39,392 nt of DNA from Kingella denitrificans ATCC 33394 (GTDB lineage Bacteria > Pseudomonadota > Gammaproteobacteria > Burkholderiales > Neisseriaceae), in the NCBI RefSeq assembly GCF_000190695.1, contig NZ_GL870929.1, positions 974,901 through 1,014,292 of the forward strand, read 5' to 3'. The notes below the pieces were generated by a model. It saw only the letters and a list, made by a program, of their open reading frames with translations, made no database searches and was not told where the DNA came from. Below, in pieces: positions 22,039-31,793 of the stretch; the first letter of the stretch is position 1; each line of letters starts with the position of its first letter. Both the position numbers and the translations under genes were made by a program.

Positions 22039-23444
22039 CGCCAGTCCTCTCTCCCAACACCCAGGCGATCTTGCTGCTGACTGCGCCGCTCATTGCCGGA
22101 CGAGGCTCTGCGTCATCGGATCTGCTCTCGCTTGGTGAATACAAACGTCTCGCGCGTCATTTGCGCGAGATCCAGCGTCAGCCTGCGGATCTCCTCTCGC
22201 CGGACGCAGCTGAGATCTTGCGCGCGTGCCAGCCGGTGATTGACGAGGGTCGCCTGCAGAAATTGCTGGGGCGCGGATTCCTGCTGAGCCAAGTGATCGA
22301 GCGCTGGCAAACGCGCGCCATTTGGGTGGTCAGTCGCGCCGACGCCGAGTATCCGCGTCGCCTGAAGACCCGCCTTCGTGAAGATGCGCCGGCAGTGCTC
22401 TACGGCTGTGGCGACATGGCTTTGCTCGAAACCGGTGGGCTTGCCGTCGTCGGATCGCGGCATGTGGACGACGCCCTCATCGACTACACCATGGCAGTTG
22501 GCTGGCTCGCTGCTCGGGCAGGCAGAACGCTTGTCTCCGGTGGCGCCAAGGGCATCGATCAGGCCGCCATGCGAGGTGCGCTTGAGGGAGGTGGAAAAGT
22601 TTGTGGCGTTCTGGCGGACAGTCTGGAAAAGACCACCATGAACCGCGAGCACCGCAACCTGTTGCTGGATGGGCAGCTGGTCCTGATTTCGCCCTACGAC
22701 CCGAGCGCCGGGTTCAATGTGGGCAACGCCATGCAGCGGAACAAGCTGATTTATGCATTGGCAGACACCTCACTGGTGGTCAGTTCCGATCTCAACAAAG
22801 GTGGCACTTGGGCGGGTGCTGTCGAGCAGCTCGACAAACTCAAGTTCGTCCCGGTCTTCATTCGTTCGACAGGCAAGTCTTCAGCCGGATTAGATGGTTT
22901 GCGAAAGAAAGGCGCACTTCTCTGGCCGAACCCGCAAGACGTGGATTCGTTCGAGGACGTGTTCAACGTGGCGATGCCGACGCCGACGGCATCCCCACAG
23001 GTTGGTTTTGCGCTGTTCTCGAACGAAGACCCATCGTCGGCTGATACCAAGCCAACGACGCCTGTGTCACCCGACACCGCGCCCGCGCCCCAGGCCGCGA
23101 GTGAGTCATCGGCACCGGTCGACGTTGTTTTCGATGCGCAGCCACCCGCTGAGGCATCGGAAGAACTGCCGCCAGTCACACCAGAGGCCGTAGCGCCGAT
23201 AGATGAGGCCAAGGAATTTCCGCAGCCGGAATCGACCCCTGCCGAAGTGCTCTTCGCTGCCGTGCGCACAGCGATTCAGCAACTCTTGAGTACGCCGATG
23301 AAAGACGCCGAAGTAGCGGCCGCGTTGGATGTTTCTAACGCGCAGGCCAAGGCATGGTTGCAGCGTTTGGTCGACGAAGGCGTATTAGAAAAGCAGAAGA
23401 AGCCAGCGGGCTACGTCGTGAAACAAAAGCGGCTGTTCGAGTAA
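22035..23444 (+). CDS. DprA/Smf-like DNA-processing protein, partner of RecQ-PRTase
   Basis: A 469-residue protein. Residues about 80-315 form the DprA Rossmann fold (YPRRLKTRLREDAPAVLYGCG, VVGSRHVD, VSGGAKGIDQAAMRGALE, AMQRNKLIYALAD, KGGTWAGAVEQL). A long proline/alanine/serine-rich linker follows (about 325-405), then a C-terminal winged helix (DAEVAAALDVSNAQAKAWLQRLVDEGVLE). Housekeeping DprA loads RecA on incoming DNA in transformation. This copy lies in a defence island and its start overlaps the helicase-PRTase stop (ATGA at 22035), so it is a dedicated partner, as ShosA is to ShosT. An earlier in-frame start at 21999 would overlap more and is less likely. Confidence 0.85.
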   Translation: MTPVLSPNTQAILLLTAPLIAGRGSASSDLLSLGEYKRLARHLREIQRQPADLLSPDAAEILRACQPVIDEGRLQKLLGRGFLLSQVIERWQTRAIWVVSRADAEYPRRLKTRLREDAPAVLYGCGDMALLETGGLAVVGSRHVDDALIDYTMAVGWLAARAGRTLVSGGAKGIDQAAMRGALEGGGKVCGVLADSLEKTTMNREHRNLLLDGQLVLISPYDPSAGFNVGNAMQRNKLIYALADTSLVVSSDLNKGGTWAGAVEQLDKLKFVPVFIRSTGKSSAGLDGLRKKGALLWPNPQDVDSFEDVFNVAMPTPTASPQVGFALFSNEDPSSADTKPTTPVSPDTAPAPQAASESSAPVDVVFDAQPPAEASEELPPVTPEAVAPIDEAKEFPQPESTPAEVLFAAVRTAIQQLLSTPMKDAEVAAALDVSNAQAKAWLQRLVDEGVLEKQKKPAGYVVKQKRLFE

Positions 23445-23515
23445 ACCATGACGATGCATCGATTTAATCACCGCGCACTGCACACATCCGGAATCACGGA
23501 AGACGGGAGGTGCAC

Positions 23516-23971
23516 GTGATCGCAAAACTCGAACGACTCATCGGCGAAATCGGCGACCTCAACAGCAAGTTGATCCTGCTGGTCGGTCCCAGCCGCAGTG
23601 GCAAGACCCAACTGCTGCGCCAACTCAGCGCCAAGCTCAACATCGAGCCGCTCAACGTCGGCCTGGAGTTGGGGCGCCGTTTGGCCGCCACGCCGAACAA
23701 CAAGCGCGGCTTCTCGGCAGGCGAACTGCTGCGGGAGATCGCGGACAAGGAACGAACTGAAGACCCGCTGTTGCTCGACAACCTCGAGTTGTTGTTCGAG
23801 CCGGGCTTGCAGATCAACCCGCTTGACCTCGTCAGGCGGCTGGCTCATTTCAAGCGCGTCGTGGCCGTCTGGCCTGGCGAGCTGCGCGGTGATCGCTTGG
23901 TGTACGCCGACATGAGCCATCCAGAACATCGTGACTACAGCCGTGATGGCGTGGTCGTACTCGAAATTTGA
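23516..23971 (+). CDS. brxF: BREX-3 P-loop protein BrxF
   Basis: A 151-residue P-loop NTPase, first gene of the type 3 BREX core. Walker A is GPSRSGKT (residues 24-31). The later DPLLLDNLELLFEP looks like Walker B and VVAVWPGEL like a sensor strand. I take the GTG at 23516, five bases after GGAGG; a GTG at 23510 overlaps that site. The size and the position directly before brxC fit BrxF. Its precise activity is not established to my knowledge. Confidence 0.85.
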   Translation: MIAKLERLIGEIGDLNSKLILLVGPSRSGKTQLLRQLSAKLNIEPLNVGLELGRRLAATPNNKRGFSAGELLREIADKERTEDPLLLDNLELLFEPGLQINPLDLVRRLAHFKRVVAVWPGELRGDRLVYADMSHPEHRDYSRDGVVVLEI

Positions 23972-23994
23972 CGCTACGGGGAAGAGAGAACCAT

Positions 23995-26900
23995 ATGGCC
24001 AAGAACATGAAATACGGAGATCTGATCCAGTTCGAGCAGATCGAGTCAGTCATTCAGCTGCTCGATGCCGAGCGACCGGACGAGGCCAAGAAGCTCGTCG
24101 CGACCTACGTCATCTCCGACGACATGGCCGAGCGGATCTCCAAGCTCATGGTTCCTCAGCTCAGTTTCGACGACTCAGTCGATCACAAGGGCGTTCTCAT
24201 CGTTGGCAACTACGGTACCGGTAAGTCGCACTTGATGTCGGTGCTGTCGCTGGTGGCCGAGGATGCGGCCTACGCACCGATGATCCGCCACCCCAAGGTG
24301 GCCGAGGCGGTTGCCCCGATCGCTGGCCGCTTCAAGGTGCTGCGCATCGAGGTGGGTGGCTTGCAGATGCCGCTGCGCCAGATCATCACCCTGCAGCTTG
24401 AGCGCTTCCTCGAAAAGATCGGCGTCGACTACACCTTCCCGACCGCCGACAAGGAGCTCAACAACAAGGACTCCTTCGAGGAGATGATGGCCGCGTTCGC
24501 GGAGAAATTCCCGGACCAGGGTGTGCTGCTGGTTGTCGATGAGTTCCTGGAGTACCTGCAGTCCCGTCGCGATCACGAGCTGGTGCAGGACCTGGCCATC
24601 CTGCGTCAGATTGGCGAAGTCACCAAGCACTTGAAGTTCCGCTTCGTGGCTGGCGTGCAGGAAGCCATCTTCGACAGCGTGCGCTTCCAGCACGTTGCCG
24701 ACAGCATGCGCCGCGTTAACGAGCGCTTCACGCAGATCCTGATCGACCGCCAGGACGTCAGCTTCGTCGTCTCCGCGCGCCTGCTCAAGAAAACGGCCGA
24801 CCAGCAGAACAAGATCCGCGAATACCTCACGCCTTTCGCCAAGTTCTATGGCTCCATGAACGAGCGTATGGACGAGTACGTGCGGTTGTTCCCGGTCCAC
24901 CCGGACTACCTGAAGACCTTCGAGCAGATCCACTTCACCGAGAAGCGCGGCGCGCTCAAGACCATCGAGGCTGCCATACTGGCGATCCTCGACCAGGACG
25001 TGCCCACCGACAAGCCGCTGTTCATCAGCTACGAAAGCTTCTGGAACACCATCAAGGCCAACTCGGTCCTGCGCGCTGACCCGAACATCAAAGAAGTCAT
25101 GCGCGTGTCCGAAGTGCTGGAGTCCCGCGTGCAGCAGGCCTTCACGCGCCCAGCCTACAAATCCATGGCGTTGCGGGTCATCAACGCGTTGGCCGTCCAC
25201 CGCTTGACTACGGGCGGCGACATCCATGTCCCCATCGGCCCCACAGCCGCCGAGCTGCGCGACGCCTTGTGCCTGTTCCAGCCGGGCGTGGAGGACATGC
25301 CGGGTGATCCGGCCGAGAACCTGCTCTCTATGGTCCAGACCGTGATGCGGGAAGTGCTGAAGACCGTCAACGGCCAGTTCATCTCCAAGGCGTCGGACAC
25401 CGAGCAGTACTACCTCGATCTCAAGAAAGACATCGACTACGACGCGCAGATTGAAAAGCGCGCCGAAGCCCTGTCCAACGATGCGCTAGACCGCGCCTAC
25501 TACAGCGCCATCAAAACACTGATGGAATGCAGCGACGACCTGCGTTACCCCGGCTTCCAGATCTGGCAGTACCAGATCGAGTGGCAGGAGCGCCGCGTCG
25601 AGCGCATGGGCTACCTGTTCTTCGGGGCACCGAACGACCGTCCCACGGCGCAGCCTGAGCGCGACTTCTACATCTATTTCCTCCAGCCCTTCGACAAGCC
25701 GAAGTTCAGCGACAACAACCTGGCTGACGAAGTGTTCTTCCGTCTGAAGTCACCCGACGAAGACTACAAGCGCTACCTGTCGCAATACGCGGCGGCGCTG
25801 GATCTGGCGTCCACCGCCAGCGGCGGTGCGAAGACCATCTACCAGTCCAAGACTCAAGATTCCTTGCAGTCCATGAGCAAATGGCTGCAGGAAAGGCAGA
25901 TGACCGCGTTCGAGGTCACCTGCCAGGGCAAGACCAAGACGCTGCAGGACTGGTTCAAGGGCGTGTCCCTGCGCGACCGTGCGCGACTGGGCCCGGACGA
26001 GCGCATCAACTTCCGCGACGTGGTGAACATCGTCTCCGGCCTGGCACTGGACCAGCGTTTTGTCGATCTCTCGCCGGAATATCCCACCTTCTCGGTGCTT
26101 GTCACCGAGGCCAACCGCAAGCAACTGATCGGCAACGCGCTGCGCGCACTGGCCGGCGGTACTCGCACCAAGGATGCACTCGCCGTGCTTGATGCGCTAG
26201 AACTGCTCGATGGCGACCGCGTCGATCCGGCCAACTCACGCTATGCGCAGGAAGTGCTGAACCGACTCAAGGCCAAGGGCCACGGCCAGGTGCTCAACCG
26301 CAGCGAACTGCTGTCGGGAACGTCTGACGTCGAGTATTTTGCGCCGATCAAGTACCGGCTCGAACCCGACCTGCTGGTTACCGTGCTGGGCGGGCTGGTC
26401 TATTCCGGCGACATCGTGCTGTCGATCACCGGCGACAAGATCGACTCCGGCAAGCTGGGGCAACTGGCTGAGCGATCCATTGAAGAGCTCAAACAGTTCA
26501 AGCACGTCGAGGCACCTAAAGAGATCAACCTCGCGGTGCTGCGTGCCTTGTTCGAATTGTTTGACCTGCCGTCCGGGCTGACTCAGAAGGCCAGCCAAGG
26601 CGATACCGAACCGGTCATCAAACTGCAGGAGAAAGTCAGCGCGCTGGTCCCGCGTGTGCTCAAGGCCGGCTCCGACCTACAACAAGGCAAGCTCGGCTTC
26701 TGGGGCCAGAACCTGCTGCGCGAAGAAGAAGCCAAAGACTGGCACGAGCGGCTGGATTCGCTAAAGAAGTTCACCGAATCACTGGCGCCGTACAACACCG
26801 TCGGCAAGCTCAAGAATCTGCGTGTCACCCAGGAAGACCTGGACGGCCAGAAGAAGAATCTGGAGATCCTGGCCGCCGTCGAGCGACTGCTCGAACTGGT

Positions 26901-27735
26901 GGTGGAGCTGGGCAGCACGGCGTCCTACCTGTCGCAGGCCGAAATGGTGCTTCCCGCCGAGCATCCGTGGGTGAAGCAGGCCGAAGCAGCCCGAAAGGCT
27001 CTGCAGGAAAAGCTGAGCCAGGACCGTACAGCCGAGCACGCCGCCGAATACAGGCAGACGCTCAATCAGCTCAAGAAGGATTACATCACCGCCTACATCG
27101 CCAGCCACAGCAAGGCGCGGCTGGGCGTGGCCGAAGACAAGACCCGCAACGCCCTGCGCAAGGACGACCGTCTGCTGGCACTGCGTGTGTTGGCCGGCGT
27201 GTCGCTGATGCCTACCAGCCAACTCACCGCGTTTGAGGAGTCGCTCAACGGCCTCAAGAGCTGTTCGTCGCTGGACGAGCCCACGCTGATGACAGCTGCG
27301 GTATGCCCGCACTGCCAATTCCGCCCTTCTGCCGAGCAGTTGGAGCTGATACCGGCGGCCAAACGCCTGCACAAGCTGGACGACGACCTGGACCAGTTGG
27401 TGGCCAACTGGCAGCAGACCCTGCTGGAGAACCTGGAAGACCCGTTTACGCAGGACAGCCTGGGCCTGTTGCCGCCCACGTCCAAGAAACTGATCGACGC
27501 CTTTCTAGCCTCGCGCAAGCTGCCGGACCCGATGACCAGCGAGTTCGCCAACGCCGTGCAGGAGGCGCTATCAGGGCTGGAGAAGATCACGGTCAAGGGC
27601 GACGAGATCAAGCAGGCGCTGCTGCAAGGCGGCTCGCCAGCGACGCCGGACGATCTACGCAAGCGCTTCGACACCTTCATGAACGAGCGCTGCAAGGGCA
27701 AGGATGCCACCAAGTTGCGCTTCGTGATCGAGTGA
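23995..27735 (+). CDS. brxC: BREX ATPase BrxC (PglY-like, DUF6079 type)
   Basis: A 1246-residue AAA+-like ATPase, one of the two BREX hallmark proteins together with PglZ. Walker A is GNYGTGKS (71-78), Walker B VLLVVDEFLEYL near residue 180, and a sensor-like segment FRFVAGVQEAIFDS follows. The remainder is long and helical with charged stretches; a CPHC pair near residue 1105 may be half of a zinc site. The ATG at 23995 has a GAAGAGAG ribosome binding site. BrxC is needed for phage exclusion and, in some systems, for host methylation with PglX. The frame is intact and the codon use uniform. Confidence 0.92.
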   Translation: MAKNMKYGDLIQFEQIESVIQLLDAERPDEAKKLVATYVISDDMAERISKLMVPQLSFDDSVDHKGVLIVGNYGTGKSHLMSVLSLVAEDAAYAPMIRHPKVAEAVAPIAGRFKVLRIEVGGLQMPLRQIITLQLERFLEKIGVDYTFPTADKELNNKDSFEEMMAAFAEKFPDQGVLLVVDEFLEYLQSRRDHELVQDLAILRQIGEVTKHLKFRFVAGVQEAIFDSVRFQHVADSMRRVNERFTQILIDRQDVSFVVSARLLKKTADQQNKIREYLTPFAKFYGSMNERMDEYVRLFPVHPDYLKTFEQIHFTEKRGALKTIEAAILAILDQDVPTDKPLFISYESFWNTIKANSVLRADPNIKEVMRVSEVLESRVQQAFTRPAYKSMALRVINALAVHRLTTGGDIHVPIGPTAAELRDALCLFQPGVEDMPGDPAENLLSMVQTVMREVLKTVNGQFISKASDTEQYYLDLKKDIDYDAQIEKRAEALSNDALDRAYYSAIKTLMECSDDLRYPGFQIWQYQIEWQERRVERMGYLFFGAPNDRPTAQPERDFYIYFLQPFDKPKFSDNNLADEVFFRLKSPDEDYKRYLSQYAAALDLASTASGGAKTIYQSKTQDSLQSMSKWLQERQMTAFEVTCQGKTKTLQDWFKGVSLRDRARLGPDERINFRDVVNIVSGLALDQRFVDLSPEYPTFSVLVTEANRKQLIGNALRALAGGTRTKDALAVLDALELLDGDRVDPANSRYAQEVLNRLKAKGHGQVLNRSELLSGTSDVEYFAPIKYRLEPDLLVTVLGGLVYSGDIVLSITGDKIDSGKLGQLAERSIEELKQFKHVEAPKEINLAVLRALFELFDLPSGLTQKASQGDTEPVIKLQEKVSALVPRVLKAGSDLQQGKLGFWGQNLLREEEAKDWHERLDSLKKFTESLAPYNTVGKLKNLRVTQEDLDGQKKNLEILAAVERLLELVVELGSTASYLSQAEMVLPAEHPWVKQAEAARKALQEKLSQDRTAEHAAEYRQTLNQLKKDYITAYIASHSKARLGVAEDKTRNALRKDDRLLALRVLAGVSLMPTSQLTAFEESLNGLKSCSSLDEPTLMTAAVCPHCQFRPSAEQLELIPAAKRLHKLDDDLDQLVANWQQTLLENLEDPFTQDSLGLLPPTSKKLIDAFLASRKLPDPMTSEFANAVQEALSGLEKITVKGDEIKQALLQGGSPATPDDLRKRFDTFMNERCKGKDATKLRFVIE

Positions 27736-27783
27736 TACGTCGTGATCACCCGACCATGACAACCAAAATTTGAGGAACGACTG

Positions 27784-30426
27784 ATGAGTGATCTTTTCCA
27801 GAACCACGCGGCCAAGTCCGATCCGGTTGAATGCCTCGGGCAGACTTTCCCGAGTGACGAGGCTCGCCGCGAGCACTACCTGAAGCTGCTTGCCGAGAAA
27901 CTCAAGGACCCTGAGTTCCGGAAGATCGAGGGTTTTCCTATCGGGTCGGACGAAGATATCCTGACCCTATCTGACCCGCCGTACTACACCGCTTGTCCCA
28001 ATCCATTCCTGGGTGAATTCGTTAAGCATTTCGCCAACTCCTCGTCTCACGGGAAGACAACACTTCCTTTTGGCGGTGATTTGGAGGCGGAGAGCAGGCA
28101 CCCTGTCTACTCATTCCACCCGTACCACACAAAAGTTCCTCCAGAGGTAATCAAAAAGCTGATTGAGCATTACACGCGACCAGGAGAAATTGTTTTAGAT
28201 GCTTTCAGTGGAACTGGGATGACCGGAGTCGCTGCACGGGAGTGCGGTCGTCATGGGGTCACCGTTGATTTGTCCCCAATAGCAACCTTCATATCTGCAG
28301 TCAATGTAAACAAGAACCCAGGCCACGAGGTGGCTATGGCGCTCAAGAAAATAATCCAGGAATCAAGGAAAGAGTTGGGTTGGGTTTATCAGATCAAGGA
28401 ATCTGCAATCTTATACGAAGCAAACTATTTTGTTTGGGCAGATGTTTTTACTTGTCCAGAATGTGTTCACGAGTTTTCCTTCTTTCCTTATGGAGTGATT
28501 CACCACGGGAATAAAGTTGAGACTCGAAAGGCATTCCCATGCCCGGAGTGCGGCGCGGAATTGAATGTTCGTCGCATTGAAAGGATCATTAATTCAAGCG
28601 GGAAAAAGAAATCTCTCGTATGGGTCAATGCCGGAACAGGCAGGAATCGCATCAATAGAGAGGCAAACGATTATGATCAAGAAATTGTCGACCGTGTGAA
28701 CTCATACAAATCTCCATCGTGGTACCCAAAAGACCAGATTGATCCAAACGGATACTCGGCAAAGCTCGCGCAACTTGGCGATAAAGCTATTCGCGATATA
28801 AGCAAGTTTCTCTCTGAGAGAAATCGTCTAGTTTTTTCAGACCTTTGGGCAAGGGCGGCTGAAATACGCGACGTCTCAGTAAGGAACGCAGCTAAAGCCT
28901 GCCTCACATCGATATTCACGGTAGTGTCAGAGCGTCAGGGATATTTTGGCGGTGGCGGTGGCATGTCTGGCAACCTTTACATGCCCATCGTTCGCATGGA
29001 GAAGAATATCTATGCATCTCTTGAGCGAAAGGTGAAAAAGTTAATTGATGCAGAAAATGCGAAACCGATAAGTGGTGCGCGCTGCATTGTTTCTGCGCAA
29101 TCGGCAACGAACTTAAATCAGATCCCCGATGCGTCGATTGACTATATTTACACTGATCCGCCATTTGGAGCGAACATCATCTACAGCGAGATGAACCTCA
29201 TCTTGGAAGGGTGGTTAAGGGTTCTCTCTTCCGAGAAGCCAGAGGCTGTTATCAATGAGGCAAAGAATAAGGCATTTGATGACTACGGCTTGTTAATGCG
29301 ATCGGTATTTAGAGAGTATTACAGAGTTCTTAAGCCTGGACGCTGGATTACTGTCGAGTTCCACAATACCAAGGCCAGTGTTTGGAATCTGATTCAAACG
29401 AATTTGGCAGAGGCCGGCTTCATCGTTGCGCAGGTAGGTAAGCTGGACAAGGGATCGACAACGATACTCGCAGATATTCGACCGGGTGCAGTCGTGCAGG
29501 ACCTGATTATCTCTGCATATAAGCCCAATGGAGGGCTGGAGAACCGGTTTTTACTGCAAGGTGCGAGCATTGAGTCTGCATGGGACTTTGTTGCGACACA
29601 CCTTCAACATTTGCACGTAACCGACGTCAAGGAGGGTCGATTGGCTTACATCGCTGAGCGTAGTGGGAGAATTATCTACGATCGCATGGTGGGCTGGTTC
29701 ATCAAAAATGGGGCAATGGTTCCACTGTCGTCTCAGGAGTTTTTCGCAGGTCTTAAGCAAAGGTTTGCGGAAAGGAATGGAATGTTCTTTTCGGAAGAAC
29801 AAGCATCACAATACGACAAGGAGCGTGCAAAGTATCAATACGAACTGCAGTTGGAACTATTTGTTTCTGACGAGCGTTCTGCGATCGACTGGGTAACTGA
29901 GCAGCTTAGGCGTAAGCCATCAACTTATCAGGAGCTTCATCCAGAATTTGTTCGACAGCTGGGAGCCGGATGGAAAAAGCATGAGGAAAAGCCGGAACTC
30001 GGAAAGTTGCTTGAGCAGAATTTCCTTTGTTTCGATGGATCTGGTGAAGTGCCAAGCCAAATTCACAGTTACCTGTCCTCCAATCACAAGGATCTTCGAA
30101 ACCTTGAGAAGAATGCCCCGGTCCTGGTGGCCAAGGCAAAGGATCGCTGGTACGTGCCTGACCCAAACAAGGCGCAAGACTTGGAGAAGAAGCGCGAAAA
30201 GGCGCTGCTCAAGGAGTTCGAGAATTACAAGGCCTTCACCGGTCGAAAGATAAAAGAGTCGCGACTTGAAGTGCTTCGCGCCGGCTTCCGGGCCGCGTGG
30301 GCCGCCAAGGACTACAAGACCATCATCGGCATCGCCAACAAGCTGCCAGAGGAAACGCTGCAAGAGGACGAGAAGCTGCTGACGCTCTACGACCTCGCCC
30401 TGACCCGTACCGAAGACGGGATCTGA
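27784..30426 (+). CDS. pglX: BREX-3 adenine-type DNA methyltransferase (PglXI-like)
   Basis: An 880-residue methyltransferase that would mark host DNA and thereby define self for the BREX system. SAM-binding motif I is VLDAFSGTG (137-145). Catalytic-type motifs appear twice: SDPPYYTACPNPF (63-75) and YTDPPFG (456-462). Two CPEC zinc-ribbon halves lie near residues 225 and 254. GAGGAA precedes the ATG. Base composition is striking: the middle (about 28,100-30,050) is clearly AT-richer than the two ends and than the neighbouring genes, suggesting that the central specificity part came by recombination. The frame is complete and ends 2 bases before the brxHII start. Confidence 0.88.
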   Translation: MSDLFQNHAAKSDPVECLGQTFPSDEARREHYLKLLAEKLKDPEFRKIEGFPIGSDEDILTLSDPPYYTACPNPFLGEFVKHFANSSSHGKTTLPFGGDLEAESRHPVYSFHPYHTKVPPEVIKKLIEHYTRPGEIVLDAFSGTGMTGVAARECGRHGVTVDLSPIATFISAVNVNKNPGHEVAMALKKIIQESRKELGWVYQIKESAILYEANYFVWADVFTCPECVHEFSFFPYGVIHHGNKVETRKAFPCPECGAELNVRRIERIINSSGKKKSLVWVNAGTGRNRINREANDYDQEIVDRVNSYKSPSWYPKDQIDPNGYSAKLAQLGDKAIRDISKFLSERNRLVFSDLWARAAEIRDVSVRNAAKACLTSIFTVVSERQGYFGGGGGMSGNLYMPIVRMEKNIYASLERKVKKLIDAENAKPISGARCIVSAQSATNLNQIPDASIDYIYTDPPFGANIIYSEMNLILEGWLRVLSSEKPEAVINEAKNKAFDDYGLLMRSVFREYYRVLKPGRWITVEFHNTKASVWNLIQTNLAEAGFIVAQVGKLDKGSTTILADIRPGAVVQDLIISAYKPNGGLENRFLLQGASIESAWDFVATHLQHLHVTDVKEGRLAYIAERSGRIIYDRMVGWFIKNGAMVPLSSQEFFAGLKQRFAERNGMFFSEEQASQYDKERAKYQYELQLELFVSDERSAIDWVTEQLRRKPSTYQELHPEFVRQLGAGWKKHEEKPELGKLLEQNFLCFDGSGEVPSQIHSYLSSNHKDLRNLEKNAPVLVAKAKDRWYVPDPNKAQDLEKKREKALLKEFENYKAFTGRKIKESRLEVLRAGFRAAWAAKDYKTIIGIANKLPEETLQEDEKLLTLYDLALTRTEDGI

Positions 30427-30428
30427 AC

Positions 30429-31793
30429 GTGGTCAGCGGCGGATTCACCATCGGCGACTGGTGCTGGTTTACCCGACAGGCATCGCCGTGCCGTGTGATC
30501 GAACGGCAGGACGTGTGGGGCGAGGTCGCCTACCGCGTCTGGCTGCCGGCCAAGGACGCCGTGGTGCGCGCCCGGGCAGCGGACCTTGCTGCGCTGGAAA
30601 GTGTGCGCCCGAGCGTGGAGCAGATCCTGCACACCACGGCGGCAGCCAACCCGATGCGGATCGAGCAGCGCATTGGCCGTGTGGACCGCATCGGACAGAA
30701 GCACGTGGTTCGCGCCATCAACTTTGTGCTCGAAGATACCGTGGAGCATCGGGTGCGCCAGGTGTTGGAGGCAAAGCTCGAGGTCATCGCGCAGGAGTTT
30801 GGCGTCGACAAGGCGGCCGACGTGATGGATTCGGTCGAGGCCGACCCGATCTTCGACGAGTTGTTCGTGCACGGTCTGCAGAACCCGAATGCCATCGAAC
30901 AGGAGTGCGACGCGGTGGTGTCACAACTGCGCTCCACCCTGGCAGAGTCGAAGAAGAATAACGATCTGCTCACTACTGAACATGATCTGGATGCCGACGA
31001 TGCCCGCAAGTGGCTCGACCACCCAGCGCAGTTCTGGCTGGAGCGCGCCATCACCAGCGGGTTGGCTGTGCGCGGTAGCTTCGCCATCAAGGCGTGCAAT
31101 GCATGGCGGTTGAAGTGGGCAGACGGCAGCGAGTCGGCACAGGCCTGTTTTGACGCCCGCACGGCGGATGAGAACCCGGAGTTGGAATGGGTCACGATGG
31201 AAGACCCACGCGCTCGGGCGGTGATCAGCGAGCTGCCGCGCTTTGTCGCCGGCCAGCCACTGCCGGTGATCCGCGTGACCTGGCTGCCGGATTCGGTACG
31301 CGGCATCTGGTCGCTGTGGGAGATCAGTTTGGCGGCTGAAGGCCTGAGCCGGAAGCGCTTCCTGCCGGTGTTCATCAACGAGGAAGGCCGGCCCTTCGTG
31401 CCGACCGCCAAGCGTGTCTGGGATCTGCTGCTCACTGAAACCGTAGACGTGCATGCCGTAACGGGTTCCGAGGAGTCGGTGAGGTGGTTCGAGGCATCGC
31501 ATGTGGCTGCCAGTACCCAGGGTGAACGGATCTTCACCGAGCTGCTGACCGAACACCGCGCCCGGCTGAAAGAAGAGCGCGAACGTGCGCTGTATGCGTT
31601 AGAGGTCCGAGGTCAGGCCATTGGACGAATTGGCTTACCCGCCGTGCGTGAGCACCGGCGCAAGCGGCTGCAACAAGAACACGATGCACGCATGGCCGCC
31701 CTGGACGAGATGGAGGCCAGCGTGCCGGATTTGAATGCCGTGATGATGGTGCGCGTCTCCGGCGATGTGATGCCCGGAGGACAGGTGGGATGA
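30429..31793 (+). pseudogene. brxHII: BrxHII helicase with helicase core deleted in frame
   Basis: Full BrxHII is a SNF2-type helicase of about 950 residues. This 454-residue frame keeps the N-terminus (FTIGDWCWFTRQ, SVEQILHTTAAA, up to residue about 74) and then jumps straight to motif VI (NPMRIEQRIGRVDRIGQK) and the C-terminal domain. All of motifs I-V, including Walker A and DEAH, is missing, roughly 480 residues. The junction lies near 30,650 and keeps the frame, so a stable shortened protein could be made, but it cannot hydrolyse ATP. The GTG at 30429 is the likely start; the stop overlaps pglZ as ATGA, so translation of the operon is preserved. It could equally be called a CDS for a truncated protein. 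Confidence 0.85.

Noticed and set aside
30297..30428. Longer start for the brxHII remnant inside pglX
   Set aside because: The arginine-rich translation is an out-of-frame reading of the pglX end; the GTG at 30429 begins the family-typical sequence.
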